Assembly: GCA_023429265.1 (NCBI GenBank)
Contig: JAEYVS010000218.1
Coordinates: forward strand, 1-13,803
Length of the DNA stretch: 13,803 nt
Direction: 5' to 3'
Origin: Bacteroidota bacterium
GTDB taxonomy: Bacteria; Bacteroidota; Ignavibacteria; Tepidaquicellales; Tepidaquicellaceae
Shown: positions 7,611 through 13,518 of the stretch, piece after piece
Layout: each line of letters begins with the position of its first letter
Position numbering within the stretch: the first letter of the stretch is position 1
Made by a program: the position numbers and the translations under genes
Notes under the pieces: model-generated
What the model saw: only the letters and a program-made list of their open reading frames with translations
Databases searched by the model: none
What the model was told of the DNA's origin: nothing

Positions 7611-8333
7611 TTGGTTAAATTAAGATTAAAGAGAGCGGGACGAAAGGCGCTGCCAATCTATAAGATAGTCGCAGCTGACGCCAGATATCCGCGAGACGGC
7701 AGATTCATCGAGCAGGTAGGATACTATGATCCCAATAAGAATCCCATGCAAGTTGACCTGAAAGAAGAAAGAGTAATGTACTGGTTAAAAACAGGCGCAC
7801 AGCCTACCGATACGGTAAGAAGCCTTTTCAAAAGGGAAGGAATCCTTTACAAATGGAACCTGGAGAAAAGAGGTAAAAGCGAAGATGAAATAATGGCTGA
7901 ACTTGAGAGTTTCCGAGAAAGGAACAAAGACAGACATATTAAGGACAAAGAAAGAAAAGAAAGAAGAAAGCAAAACAAAGCCAAGCAGGAAGCTGCCGCT
8001 AATCAGCCTGAAGTGAAAGAAACACCGGCTGAAGAGGTAAAGGACGAAGCACCTCAACAAGAAGCTGCAGTCGTAGAAGAAGCACCTGTCAAGGAAGCTC
8101 CAGCACAGGAAACTCCTGAGGTAAAGGAAGAACCGAAAGCTGAAGAGCAGCAAGTTGAGACTAAAGAAGATGTAAAGGCAGAAGAAGAAAGATCCGAAGA
8201 AGTAATAGCTGAAGAGAAGCCCGTAGAAGAAGTGAAGGAAGAAGTGAAAGCTGAAGAAGAAACTGAGGCTAAAGAAGAAGATAACACTGCTGAAGAAAAA
8301 ACTGAAGGCAGTGATGAGGAAAACAAAGGGTAG
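7611..8333 (+). CDS. rpsP: 30S ribosomal protein S16 with long charged C-terminal tail
   Basis: S16 binds 16S rRNA early in small-subunit assembly. The conserved core takes up about residues 1-84: MVKLRLKRAGRK, PIYKIVAADARYPRDGRFIE, GYYDPN, and the WLKTGAQPTDTV motif. The protein then continues to 240 residues, against about 80-90 in Escherichia coli. A helix-like linker (85-100) leads to a basic stretch rich in Lys and Arg (101-125). A low-complexity tail (127-240) follows in which about 44 of 114 residues are Glu or Asp, with repeated EVKEE, AEE and EAP units. From memory, extended S16 proteins are common in Bacteroidota-related phyla; the tail is probably disordered. Its DNA is strongly purine-rich on the plus strand. 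The start is TTG. The gene sits between ffh and khpA in the classic order. Confidence 0.96.
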   Translation: MVKLRLKRAGRKALPIYKIVAADARYPRDGRFIEQVGYYDPNKNPMQVDLKEERVMYWLKTGAQPTDTVRSLFKREGILYKWNLEKRGKSEDEIMAELESFRERNKDRHIKDKERKERRKQNKAKQEAAANQPEVKETPAEEVKDEAPQQEAAVVEEAPVKEAPAQETPEVKEEPKAEEQQVETKEDVKAEEERSEEVIAEEKPVEEVKEEVKAEEETEAKEEDNTAEEKTEGSDEENKG

Positions 8334-8385
8334 TTATCCTTTGTTTGACATTCCTCCAATGGAGACTCTTTGGGACAAATCGGAA

Positions 8386-8414
8386 TTGGGGTTTTAGCTG
8401 TAATAGTGTATTAT
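8386..8414 (+). promoter_or_regulatory. Possible internal promoter ahead of khpA
   Basis: TTGGGG (8386-8391) and TATTAT (8409-8414) are 17 bases apart within the 139-base gap between rpsP and khpA. The -35 is weak. The same gap holds a small CTCCAATGGAG hairpin at 8354-8364 with no U-run, so it is not a convincing terminator. The rest of the gap shows nothing recognisable. Confidence 0.22.
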
Positions 8415-8459
8415 ACTGATATAGACATTAAATCTTAATCATTCTATAATAACCCAACC

Positions 8460-8465
8460 AGGAGG
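8460..8465 (+). promoter_or_regulatory. Strong Shine-Dalgarno site of khpA
   Basis: AGGAGG sits 7 bases ahead of the khpA ATG. It is the best match to consensus in the window and stands out because most genes here have weak sites or none. Confidence 0.75.
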
Positions 8466-8472
8466 AACCGAC

Positions 8473-8751
8473 ATGAAAGAATTTATTGAATTTATTGCAA
8501 AGCATTTAGTTGACAAACCCGATGCAGTACGCGTAGAAGAGACAGAAGAGAACAACAAAATTAATTTTAAGCTTTTTGTCGATGACCCGGAAACAGGTAA
8601 AGTCATCGGGAAAGCAGGAAAGACCGCGAAAGCTATCAGGACTCTACTGACAGCGATTGCAGCAAAGGAAGGAAAAAGAGCATTCCTCGAAATTCCTGAT
8701 AAAATAAACAAAGACGAGGAAAGTACTGCAGGTAATGATTCAGGAGAGTAA
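8473..8751 (+). CDS. khpA: KH-domain RNA-binding protein KhpA (YlqC family)
   Basis: KhpA is a small RNA-binding protein of the UPF0109/YlqC family. In Gram-positive bacteria it pairs with KhpB and affects cell division and mRNA regulation; its role in this lineage is inferred only. The 92-residue protein is a single KH domain. The N-terminal helix EFIEFIAKHLVDKPDAVRVEE is typical, and the RNA-binding GxxG loop is GKAG (46-49) inside VIGKAGKTAKAIRTLL. A short acidic tail ends the protein. Its place between rpsP and rimM is the usual one for this gene. It has a perfect Shine-Dalgarno site and overlaps the start of rimM by 17 bases. Confidence 0.93.
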   Translation: MKEFIEFIAKHLVDKPDAVRVEETEENNKINFKLFVDDPETGKVIGKAGKTAKAIRTLLTAIAAKEGKRAFLEIPDKINKDEESTAGNDSGE

Positions 8752-9301
8752 AGCTCCGATATACCAGGATGAGATCGTAATCGGAAAGATAGCAAAAAGT
8801 TTTGGAGTAAAGGGATATTTGAAGGTGATTTCACTTACAGATTTTCCTGAAAGATATAAAGACTTACACGATGTTCATTTATATTCGGAAAAAAGCGGAA
8901 GGTTTTATTCAAACCCGGAAGGTGGTTACGAGATAAAAATCGAAGCAACTGAAATACTTACGGAATTTATAAAGGTAAAGTTAAAAGACGTAAATGACAA
9001 AGATGCTGCGGACAAGTTAAGAGATTACCTTGTTACCTTACCAATAGAAGATAGAATATTAAGGGATGATGGTGAACATTACTATTACGAGATAATAGGA
9101 TATGAGATATGGGATGGAGATACTAAGTTAGGAGTTCTAAACGCGATTGAAGATTTTGGAGGAGGCGATCTATTCAAAATTGTACTTGATGAGCCTCAAA
9201 AAGAGGTATATATCCCCTACCGGGATGAATTCATCGATAGAATTGATAACGACGCAAGAAAAATATATGTAAAGCTTATAGACGGGTTAATCGATACTTA
9301 G
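8735..9301 (+). CDS. rimM: Ribosome maturation factor RimM
   Basis: RimM binds S19 and helps mature the head of the 30S subunit. The 188-residue protein has the two expected parts: the N-terminal beta-barrel domain with VIGKIAKSFGVKGYLKV (15-31) and LTDFPERY (34-41), and the C-terminal PRC-barrel domain with YYYEIIGYEIWD (116-127), LGVLNAIEDFGGGDLF (132-147) and YIPYRDEFI (159-167). The ATG at 8735 is the only ATG that keeps the conserved N-terminus. It overlaps khpA by 17 bases, and the AGGAG just downstream of it lies inside the gene, so no good upstream ribosome site is seen and translational coupling with khpA is likely. trmD follows after 4 bases. Confidence 0.95.
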   Translation: MIQESKAPIYQDEIVIGKIAKSFGVKGYLKVISLTDFPERYKDLHDVHLYSEKSGRFYSNPEGGYEIKIEATEILTEFIKVKLKDVNDKDAADKLRDYLVTLPIEDRILRDDGEHYYYEIIGYEIWDGDTKLGVLNAIEDFGGGDLFKIVLDEPQKEVYIPYRDEFIDRIDNDARKIYVKLIDGLIDT

Positions 9302-9305
9302 GACA

Positions 9306-9986
9306 ATGAGATTTGACATAATAAGCGCAAACCCTGCAATATTAGAAAGTTCTTTAACAAACGGATTGATTTCAAGAGCAGTGAAAAAGGATCTTGCTGA
9401 AGTGGAAGTACATCACCTCAGAGATTATGCAGAAGGCTCATACAGACAGATAGACGACCTTCCATATGGGGGTGGTACAGGTATGGTTTTAAAGCCGGAG
9501 CCTTTTTTCAAATGCATTGAAAAGCTTAAATCCGTAAGAAAATATGATGCTATTGTGAATTTCAGTCCTCAGGGACGGATATTCAATCAAAAATCTGCAA
9601 ATAAATATTCACTGAAAGGAAATTTCATCTTGCTATGTGGACATTACAAAGGAATTGATCAAAGAGTGATAGATGCCTTTGTAACCGATGAGATATCGAT
9701 AGGTGAATACGTTATTTCGTGCGGGGATATCGCTGCTCTGGTATTTATGGACGCTGTTTTAAGGCTTGTTCCGGGGGTTTTGGGTGATGCTGAATCAGCG
9801 ATCACAGATACCTTCCAGGTTGAAACTGATGAAGGTATTGCAGGTTTTGATTACCCGCAATACACAAGACCCGAAAATTACAAAGGATATGAAGTTCCAG
9901 AGATTTTATTGAGTGGTAACCACGCAAAGATAAACCAATGGCGAGAAAAAATAGCATCAGAAAATTTTAAAAAAAGAAAAAATTAA
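9306..9986 (+). CDS. trmD: tRNA (guanine-37-N1)-methyltransferase TrmD
   Basis: TrmD methylates G37 next to the anticodon using S-adenosylmethionine and so prevents +1 frameshifting. It is a SPOUT-fold knotted dimer. The 226-residue protein shows DLPYGGGTGMVLKPEP (51-66), SPQGR (87-91), the cofactor loop GHYKGIDQR (112-120), SIGEYVISCGD (131-141), PGVLGD (156-161) and LLSGNHAKINQWR (201-213). The equivalents of Escherichia coli Arg154 and Asp169 are Arg153 and Asp168. The equivalent of Glu116 is Lys115, which I recall as normal for Bacteroidota-type TrmD. Cys139 replaces a normally conserved Gly. The C-terminal tail is shorter than in Escherichia coli (about 255). The start is set by the family N-terminus, 4 bases after rimM. 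Confidence 0.96.
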   Translation: MRFDIISANPAILESSLTNGLISRAVKKDLAEVEVHHLRDYAEGSYRQIDDLPYGGGTGMVLKPEPFFKCIEKLKSVRKYDAIVNFSPQGRIFNQKSANKYSLKGNFILLCGHYKGIDQRVIDAFVTDEISIGEYVISCGDIAALVFMDAVLRLVPGVLGDAESAITDTFQVETDEGIAGFDYPQYTRPENYKGYEVPEILLSGNHAKINQWREKIASENFKKRKN

Positions 9987-10001
9987 AAAAATATTTTTAT
10001 A

Positions 10002-10034
10002 CTCTTCTACGGATCAGTAGCAGGTATAGAAGGG
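10002..10034 (+). promoter_or_regulatory. Hairpin that can cover the rplS ribosome binding site
   Basis: CTCTTCTA (10002-10009) pairs with TAGAAGGG (10027-10034), giving 8 pairs including one G-U, around a 17-base loop. The right arm overlaps the Shine-Dalgarno sequence AAGGGAG (10030-10036) of rplS. A competing smaller stem, CTAC (10007-10010) with GTAG (10017-10020), would free the site. This layout suggests translational control of L19, but it has not been shown. Confidence 0.4.
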
Positions 10035-10044
10035 AGAACAAACA

Positions 10045-10476
10045 ATGGATAAAATAAATTTAATCTCAGCGGCTCAAATGAGGGATGACATTCCCCGTTT
10101 CCATCCCGGGGATACAGTAGCGGTTTCCGTAAAAGTAGTAGAAGGAACTAAAGAAAGAGTACAGGAATTTAAAGGGATTGTAATGGGCATCAAAGGCGCC
10201 GGTATAAACAGAACCTTCAGAGTAAGGAAGATCTCAAACGGCGTAGGAGTGGAAAGGATATTTCCGATTAACTCACCTAAGATCGACAAAGTTGACATAA
10301 TAAAAGAAGGCAGCGTGAGAAGAGCAAAACTTTATTACCTCAGAAAACTTACCGGCAAAGCTGCTACAAAGATCAAAGAAAAGAAAAGAGTTGATACCAA
10401 GGAAGCTGTAAAACCTGTTGCAAAGGAAACTGTAAGAAAGGAAGAATTAGTCACTGAGGAAAACACAAGTAATTAA
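10045..10476 (+). CDS. rplS: 50S ribosomal protein L19
   Basis: L19 sits at the 30S-50S interface and takes part in an intersubunit bridge. The 143-residue protein has the conserved core: PGDTVAVSVKVVEG (21-34), QEFKGIVMGIKGAGINRTF (40-58), VRKISNGVGVERIFPINSP (60-78), and VRRAKLYYLRKLTGKAA (91-107). The core ends near 114. A further 29 residues rich in Lys, Glu and Val form a charged extension not found in Escherichia coli L19 (115 residues). AAGGGAG gives a good ribosome site 8 bases before the ATG. It is the last gene of the translation cluster, 58 bases after trmD and followed by a strong terminator. Confidence 0.97.
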   Translation: MDKINLISAAQMRDDIPRFHPGDTVAVSVKVVEGTKERVQEFKGIVMGIKGAGINRTFRVRKISNGVGVERIFPINSPKIDKVDIIKEGSVRRAKLYYLRKLTGKAATKIKEKKRVDTKEAVKPVAKETVRKEELVTEENTSN

Positions 10477-10499
10477 ACAAACGATTTTTATATAACCAT

Positions 10500-10536
10500 A
10501 TCCGTTCCGGTATATCCGGGACGGATTTCTTATTCT
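10500..10536 (+). terminator. Intrinsic terminator after rplS
   Basis: The arms 10500-10510 (ATCCGTTCCGG) and 10516-10526 (CCGGGACGGAT) form an 11-pair stem with one G-U pair and a 5-base loop, TATAT. A T-rich run TTCTTATTCT follows. It is the strongest hairpin in the window and probably ends the ffh-to-rplS transcript. Confidence 0.88.
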
Positions 10537-10543
10537 ACATCTG

Positions 10544-10921
10544 ATGAAAATAGAAGTCTCAAACGGCGAAATCATTGATAAGCTGACCATACTTTCTTTA
10601 AAACTGATGCACATTAAGGATGAATCAAAGCTCGATAATATTAAGAAGGAGCATAATCTACTAAAGGATGTTGCCTCTGAAATCGGAATTGAAGAAGAGA
10701 ATCCCCTATACATAAAATTATTGGAAGTAAATCAGAAGCTATGGGATATTGAAGATAAAATCAGGGATTGTGAGAGAGACAAAGATTTTAGTGAGAAATT
10801 TATTGAATTAGCGAGGAGTGTGTACTTTACAAATGATGAAAGAAGTGTCATAAAGCGAGAGATAAATGAAGCAACCGGATCCGAACTTACTGAAGAAAAA
10901 AGCTATAAAGAGTATAAATAG
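10544..10921 (+). CDS. DUF6165-like small helical protein, function unknown
   Basis: This is a 125-residue protein without a known function. The sequence matches my memory of the DUF6165 family: the opening MKIEVSNGEIIDKLTIL, the middle VNQKLWDIEDKIRDCE (62-77) and the ending FIELARSVYFTNDERSVIKREIN (about 86-108) with a final LTEEKSY are its marks. It is mostly helical and charged, with no membrane segment, signal peptide or catalytic motif that I can recognise. Family members are, as I recall, often near glycosyltransferase or polysaccharide genes, and here a GT9 gene lies within 1.5 kb on the other strand. It starts 7 bases after the rplS terminator and ends one base before another terminator. 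No promoter or Shine-Dalgarno site is evident. Confidence 0.7.
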   Translation: MKIEVSNGEIIDKLTILSLKLMHIKDESKLDNIKKEHNLLKDVASEIGIEEENPLYIKLLEVNQKLWDIEDKIRDCERDKDFSEKFIELARSVYFTNDERSVIKREINEATGSELTEEKSYKEYK

Positions 10922-10946
10922 AAAAGGCTCCTTAGTGGAGCCTTTT
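10922..10946. terminator. Bidirectional intrinsic terminator
   Basis: AAAAGGCTCC (10922-10931) and GGAGCCTTTT (10937-10946) form a perfect 10-pair stem around a 5-base loop. It has A-runs on the left and T-runs on the right, so it can work in both directions. It lies directly after the stop of the DUF6165-like gene and 4 bases after the stop of the minus-strand miniprotein gene. Confidence 0.88.
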
Positions 10947-10949
10947 TAG

Positions 10950-11099
10950 CTATTCATTTTTCTTTTTCTTTAACGTAACACCATCTTTTTCGTATTTATC
11001 TACCATTTTATCGCCCCATTTAGTCACCGAAGTAACTAATGCAAGCACAGTAGATAAGATTGTCACAACGATTATCGAAATCCAGATTAATAATTCCAC
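10950..11099 (-). CDS. Small single-pass membrane protein, 49 residues, unknown function
   Basis: This is a short gene with a GTG start. The 49-residue product begins MELLIWISIIVVTILST and continues as one hydrophobic helix (about residues 3-25). A charged cytoplasmic-type tail follows: TKWGDKMVDKYEKDG (26-40) and a final TLKKKKNE. Support comes from AGGAG 10 bases upstream (11110-11114), a start 16 bases after the stop of the leucine dehydrogenase gene on the same strand, a stop just before a strong terminator, and the amphipathic pattern of helix plus Lys-rich end. The positive C-terminal end suggests it stays in the cytoplasm. I do not recognise a family. It could be a small regulator or stabiliser of a membrane complex, but that is a guess. 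Confidence 0.65.
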   Translation of the reverse strand: MELLIWISIIVVTILSTVLALVTSVTKWGDKMVDKYEKDGVTLKKKKNE

Positions 11100-11109
11100 T
11101 CAATTTAAT

Positions 11110-11114
11110 CTCCT
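11110..11114 (-). promoter_or_regulatory. Ribosome binding site of the 49-residue miniprotein
   Basis: On the minus strand AGGAG follows the leucine dehydrogenase stop codon by one base and lies 10 bases before the GTG start. It is one of the few good Shine-Dalgarno matches on this strand and is the main reason to accept the small gene. Confidence 0.6.
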
Positions 11115-11115
11115 A

Positions 11116-12237
11116 TTAGAGATTCCTCATTTTAAATAAATTCAAGTCTCTGTAAACTCTGACCTTTTTAGCGCTGGTAATAGAATTAATCCTCTCTTCA
11201 GCCATTTCCCTTGAAGCAATATGGGTAGGGATATCCTGTTTTTTGGATATTTCTATAATCCTTGCCATTATATCATATATACCCGCAGTTTGCTTTAAAG
11301 CTCTTTCCCTGTTATAGCCTTCTAATTCGCTATATACATTAATTAGTCCACCTGCATTAATGACATAGTCAGGAGCATATAAAATCCCTTTGTCTTTAAG
11401 CATTTTACCGTGAACATCTTCATTTTTAAGCTGGTTATTCGCAGCACCCGCAATAATTTTGACCTTTAACTGGGGAATCGTATCATCATTTATGATAGCT
11501 CCCAAAGCCGCAGGTGAGAATATATCTGCGTCATAGGAGTAAACTTCATCCACTGAAATTATCTCTGCACCGAAGTCATTCACAAGAGATTTTAGTTTAT
11601 CTTCATATATGTCACTTACAAACAATTTAGCACCTTCTTTATGTAAAGAATCACATAGATGCCTACCAACGTTTCCACCAGCTCCCTGCACCACAATCCT
11701 CTTACCTTCTAGAGAATCAGTACCGAAAACTTCCTTTGCGCATGCTTTCATACCCACGTAAGTGCCGTAAGCTGTTACCGGAGACGGGTCACCGCTACCA
11801 CCAAGTTCCTGTGGAATACCTGTAACATTCCTTGTTTCCATCATTACATATTCCATATCCTTAACATTTGTGCCAACATCTTCCGCAGTAATATACCTTC
11901 CTGACAATCCTTCAACAAAACGCCCGAAAGCTCTGAATAACGCTTCGGATTTTTGTGTTCTTGCGTCACCAATTATTACAGCCTTACCACCGCCAAGATT
12001 CAGACCCGCAATAGATGCCTTATAAGTCATCCCCTGTGAAAGTCTGAGCACGTCTACTAAAGCTTCGTCGCCATTAGCATACGTCCACATCCTGCATCCA
12101 CCTAATGCCGGTCCTAGCGTGGTATTGTGAATACCTATAATAGCTTTTAAACCAGATTCTTTATGTGAGCAAAAAACCACCTGCTCGTGTCCAAGATCTT
12201 CAATCAGTTCAAAAGTTGGGAACATATTCTTTTCCAT
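11116..12237 (-). CDS. Leucine dehydrogenase (Glu/Leu/Phe/Val dehydrogenase family)
   Basis: This NAD-dependent enzyme interconverts branched-chain amino acids and their 2-oxo acids with release or uptake of ammonia, in the cytoplasm. The 373 residues fit the leucine dehydrogenase size (about 364). The substrate domain has GPALGGCRMW (42-51), GMTYKASIAG with Lys73, GLNLGGGKAVIIGD with the catalytic Lys85, and TAEDVGTN (118-125) with Asp120. SGDPSPVTAYGTYVGMKA (148-165) is close to leucine dehydrogenases. The NAD-binding loop is VQGAGGNVG (183-191). The C-terminal part keeps PDYVINAGGLINVYSE. Phenylalanine or valine as substrate cannot be ruled out from sequence alone. It lies 24 bases downstream of the GT9 gene on the same strand. 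The leader is very AT-rich and has no Shine-Dalgarno site; Met5 is an alternative start. Confidence 0.9.
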   Translation of the reverse strand: MEKNMFPTFELIEDLGHEQVVFCSHKESGLKAIIGIHNTTLGPALGGCRMWTYANGDEALVDVLRLSQGMTYKASIAGLNLGGGKAVIIGDARTQKSEALFRAFGRFVEGLSGRYITAEDVGTNVKDMEYVMMETRNVTGIPQELGGSGDPSPVTAYGTYVGMKACAKEVFGTDSLEGKRIVVQGAGGNVGRHLCDSLHKEGAKLFVSDIYEDKLKSLVNDFGAEIISVDEVYSYDADIFSPAALGAIINDDTIPQLKVKIIAGAANNQLKNEDVHGKMLKDKGILYAPDYVINAGGLINVYSELEGYNRERALKQTAGIYDIMARIIEISKKQDIPTHIASREMAEERINSITSAKKVRVYRDLNLFKMRNL

Positions 12238-12261
12238 AAAATGTGAATTTATATATTTATA

Positions 12262-13440
12262 TTAATTATTTAAAATTTCCAAACCAGCAAAAAGCTCGGG
12301 ATTAAGGGCTTTTCTGATATAAATGAACACATCATCAACAGAGATATGAGCCATACATTGCGGAGCCTGACAGCCGTATTCGTGACCTAAATATAAACAA
12401 GGGCTGCAAAATTTATCACTCTGTATCAAAACAGAATTTTTACTATACGAGCCCCATTTAGCAGGATTAGTAGGTCCATGGAGCCCCATGGTCTTAGTAC
12501 GCACGCAAGATGCTATGTGAAGCATCCCTGTATTACTGCAAACGATAATATCAACTTTTTTTACAAGCGCCACAACATTATCGAGAGGATATTTACCGGC
12601 TGTGTTAACGACATTTTCGCCGATACCCTGAGTAATAATCTTACATCTGTCTATTTCAAGGTGTGATCCGGTAATTAAAATCCTTAATTCGCGGTCGTGT
12701 TTTACAAGACGTTTTCCGAGTTCAATGTATCTTTCATCGGCCCATTCCCTGGGTTTACCATTTTCACCACAACCGGGATGGAGACATATAATTGTTCGTC
12801 CGTGAAAATCGTGTTCCATCCAGAATTTTTCGGCAAATTTTTCATCTTCTTCAGAAAGAAAATATTCCAACTGTTTTTCTTTTTCTGAGGTCGATATGCC
12901 CAAGGGAGCTAAAAGATCAAGAAAATTTTCAAGTTCGTGCTTATCTCTGAGATGAGGAACTACCCTGTTATAGATAAAATGCTTGTATTGTCCTTTGGTT
13001 CTAAATCCTATAGAGCAGTCACTTCTGACAAATGCAGCCATTATGGCGTTTATTCTTTCCCATTGTCCTCCATCTATGAGGAGGTCATATTTCTGTTTCC
13101 TGAGGCTCAGCATAAACTTCAAGAATAGAAAGGGATTAGAAAGAAAAGAATGAACATCACAATTGACGATCTTATCAACATAAGGTATTTTTTTTATAAC
13201 CGAATAGTTGATAGGAGAACACACAAAAGTAAGCTCAGCATCGGGAAATCTCTTTTTTAGGGCTCTGAGAGTAGGTATAAGAAGAATCGAATCCCCTATA
13301 GCAGCAAGTTTAATAAAGAGTATCTTTTTAATATTTTCGATTGGGAGCCTTTTTCTTTTTTTAAGAAAAAGCCCAAGAAAAATGAGGATAGGAACTCCTA
13401 AATACCTGTCAAAGAACCTGAATATAGCTCTTCGCTTCAT
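12262..13440 (-). CDS. GT9 family glycosyltransferase (ADP-heptose:LPS heptosyltransferase-like)
   Basis: GT9 enzymes such as WaaC and WaaF add heptose from ADP-heptose to the lipopolysaccharide core at the inner face of the inner membrane. From the ATG at 13440 the protein has 392 residues. A membrane-associating N-terminal stretch (about 11-30, hydrophobic then KKRKR) precedes the first Rossmann domain with ILFIKLAAIGDSILLIPTLR; its Asp50 matches the catalytic Asp of WaaF. The second domain has HPGCGENGKPREW (221-233), ITGSHLEIDR (256-265), and the nucleotide-sugar site CSNTGMLHIASC (301-312) with GLHGPTNPAKWG (319-330). A four-Cys cluster C345-x2-C348-x8-C357-x4-C362 lies near the end. A TTG two codons upstream is a less likely start. 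Exact sugar and acceptor are unknown. It heads the operon with leucine dehydrogenase. Confidence 0.88.
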   Translation of the reverse strand: MKRRAIFRFFDRYLGVPILIFLGLFLKKRKRLPIENIKKILFIKLAAIGDSILLIPTLRALKKRFPDAELTFVCSPINYSVIKKIPYVDKIVNCDVHSFLSNPFLFLKFMLSLRKQKYDLLIDGGQWERINAIMAAFVRSDCSIGFRTKGQYKHFIYNRVVPHLRDKHELENFLDLLAPLGISTSEKEKQLEYFLSEEDEKFAEKFWMEHDFHGRTIICLHPGCGENGKPREWADERYIELGKRLVKHDRELRILITGSHLEIDRCKIITQGIGENVVNTAGKYPLDNVVALVKKVDIIVCSNTGMLHIASCVRTKTMGLHGPTNPAKWGSYSKNSVLIQSDKFCSPCLYLGHEYGCQAPQCMAHISVDDVFIYIRKALNPELFAGLEILNN

Positions 13441-13463
13441 AGCCAAAAGTAAAATAACCTTAA

Positions 13464-13492
13464 AATATACAAATAAATTGCTAGATTTTCAA
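13464..13492 (-). promoter_or_regulatory. Putative promoter of the GT9-leucine dehydrogenase operon
   Basis: On the minus strand TTGAAA (13492-13487) and TATATT (13469-13464) are separated by exactly 17 bases, in the 78-base gap after the SprA-like gene. Transcription would begin about 17 bases before the ATG at 13440. Both hexamers are close to the sigma-70 consensus. Confidence 0.45.
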
Positions 13493-13518
13493 TTTATAAG
13501 GAAGTGCAGTAGTTGCTA

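Noticed and set aside
8345..8350. A perfect TTGACA hexamer after rpsP.
   Set aside because: No -10-like hexamer lies 16-18 bases downstream, so it does not form a promoter.
8054..8359. A Ser-rich minus-strand open frame of 101 codons opposite the S16 tail.
   Set aside because: It is the mirror of the GAA/GAG-rich tail codons, which read as Ser/Phe-rich sequence on the other strand.
8756..8761. A later rimM start (ATA) placed after the AGGAG at 8742.
   Set aside because: ATA starts are very rare; the ATG at 8735 keeps the frame and allows coupling with khpA.
13441..13446. A TTG start two codons upstream of the GT9 ATG.
   Set aside because: The ATG at 13440 is nearer the usual choice and no ribosome site favours the TTG; the difference is two residues.
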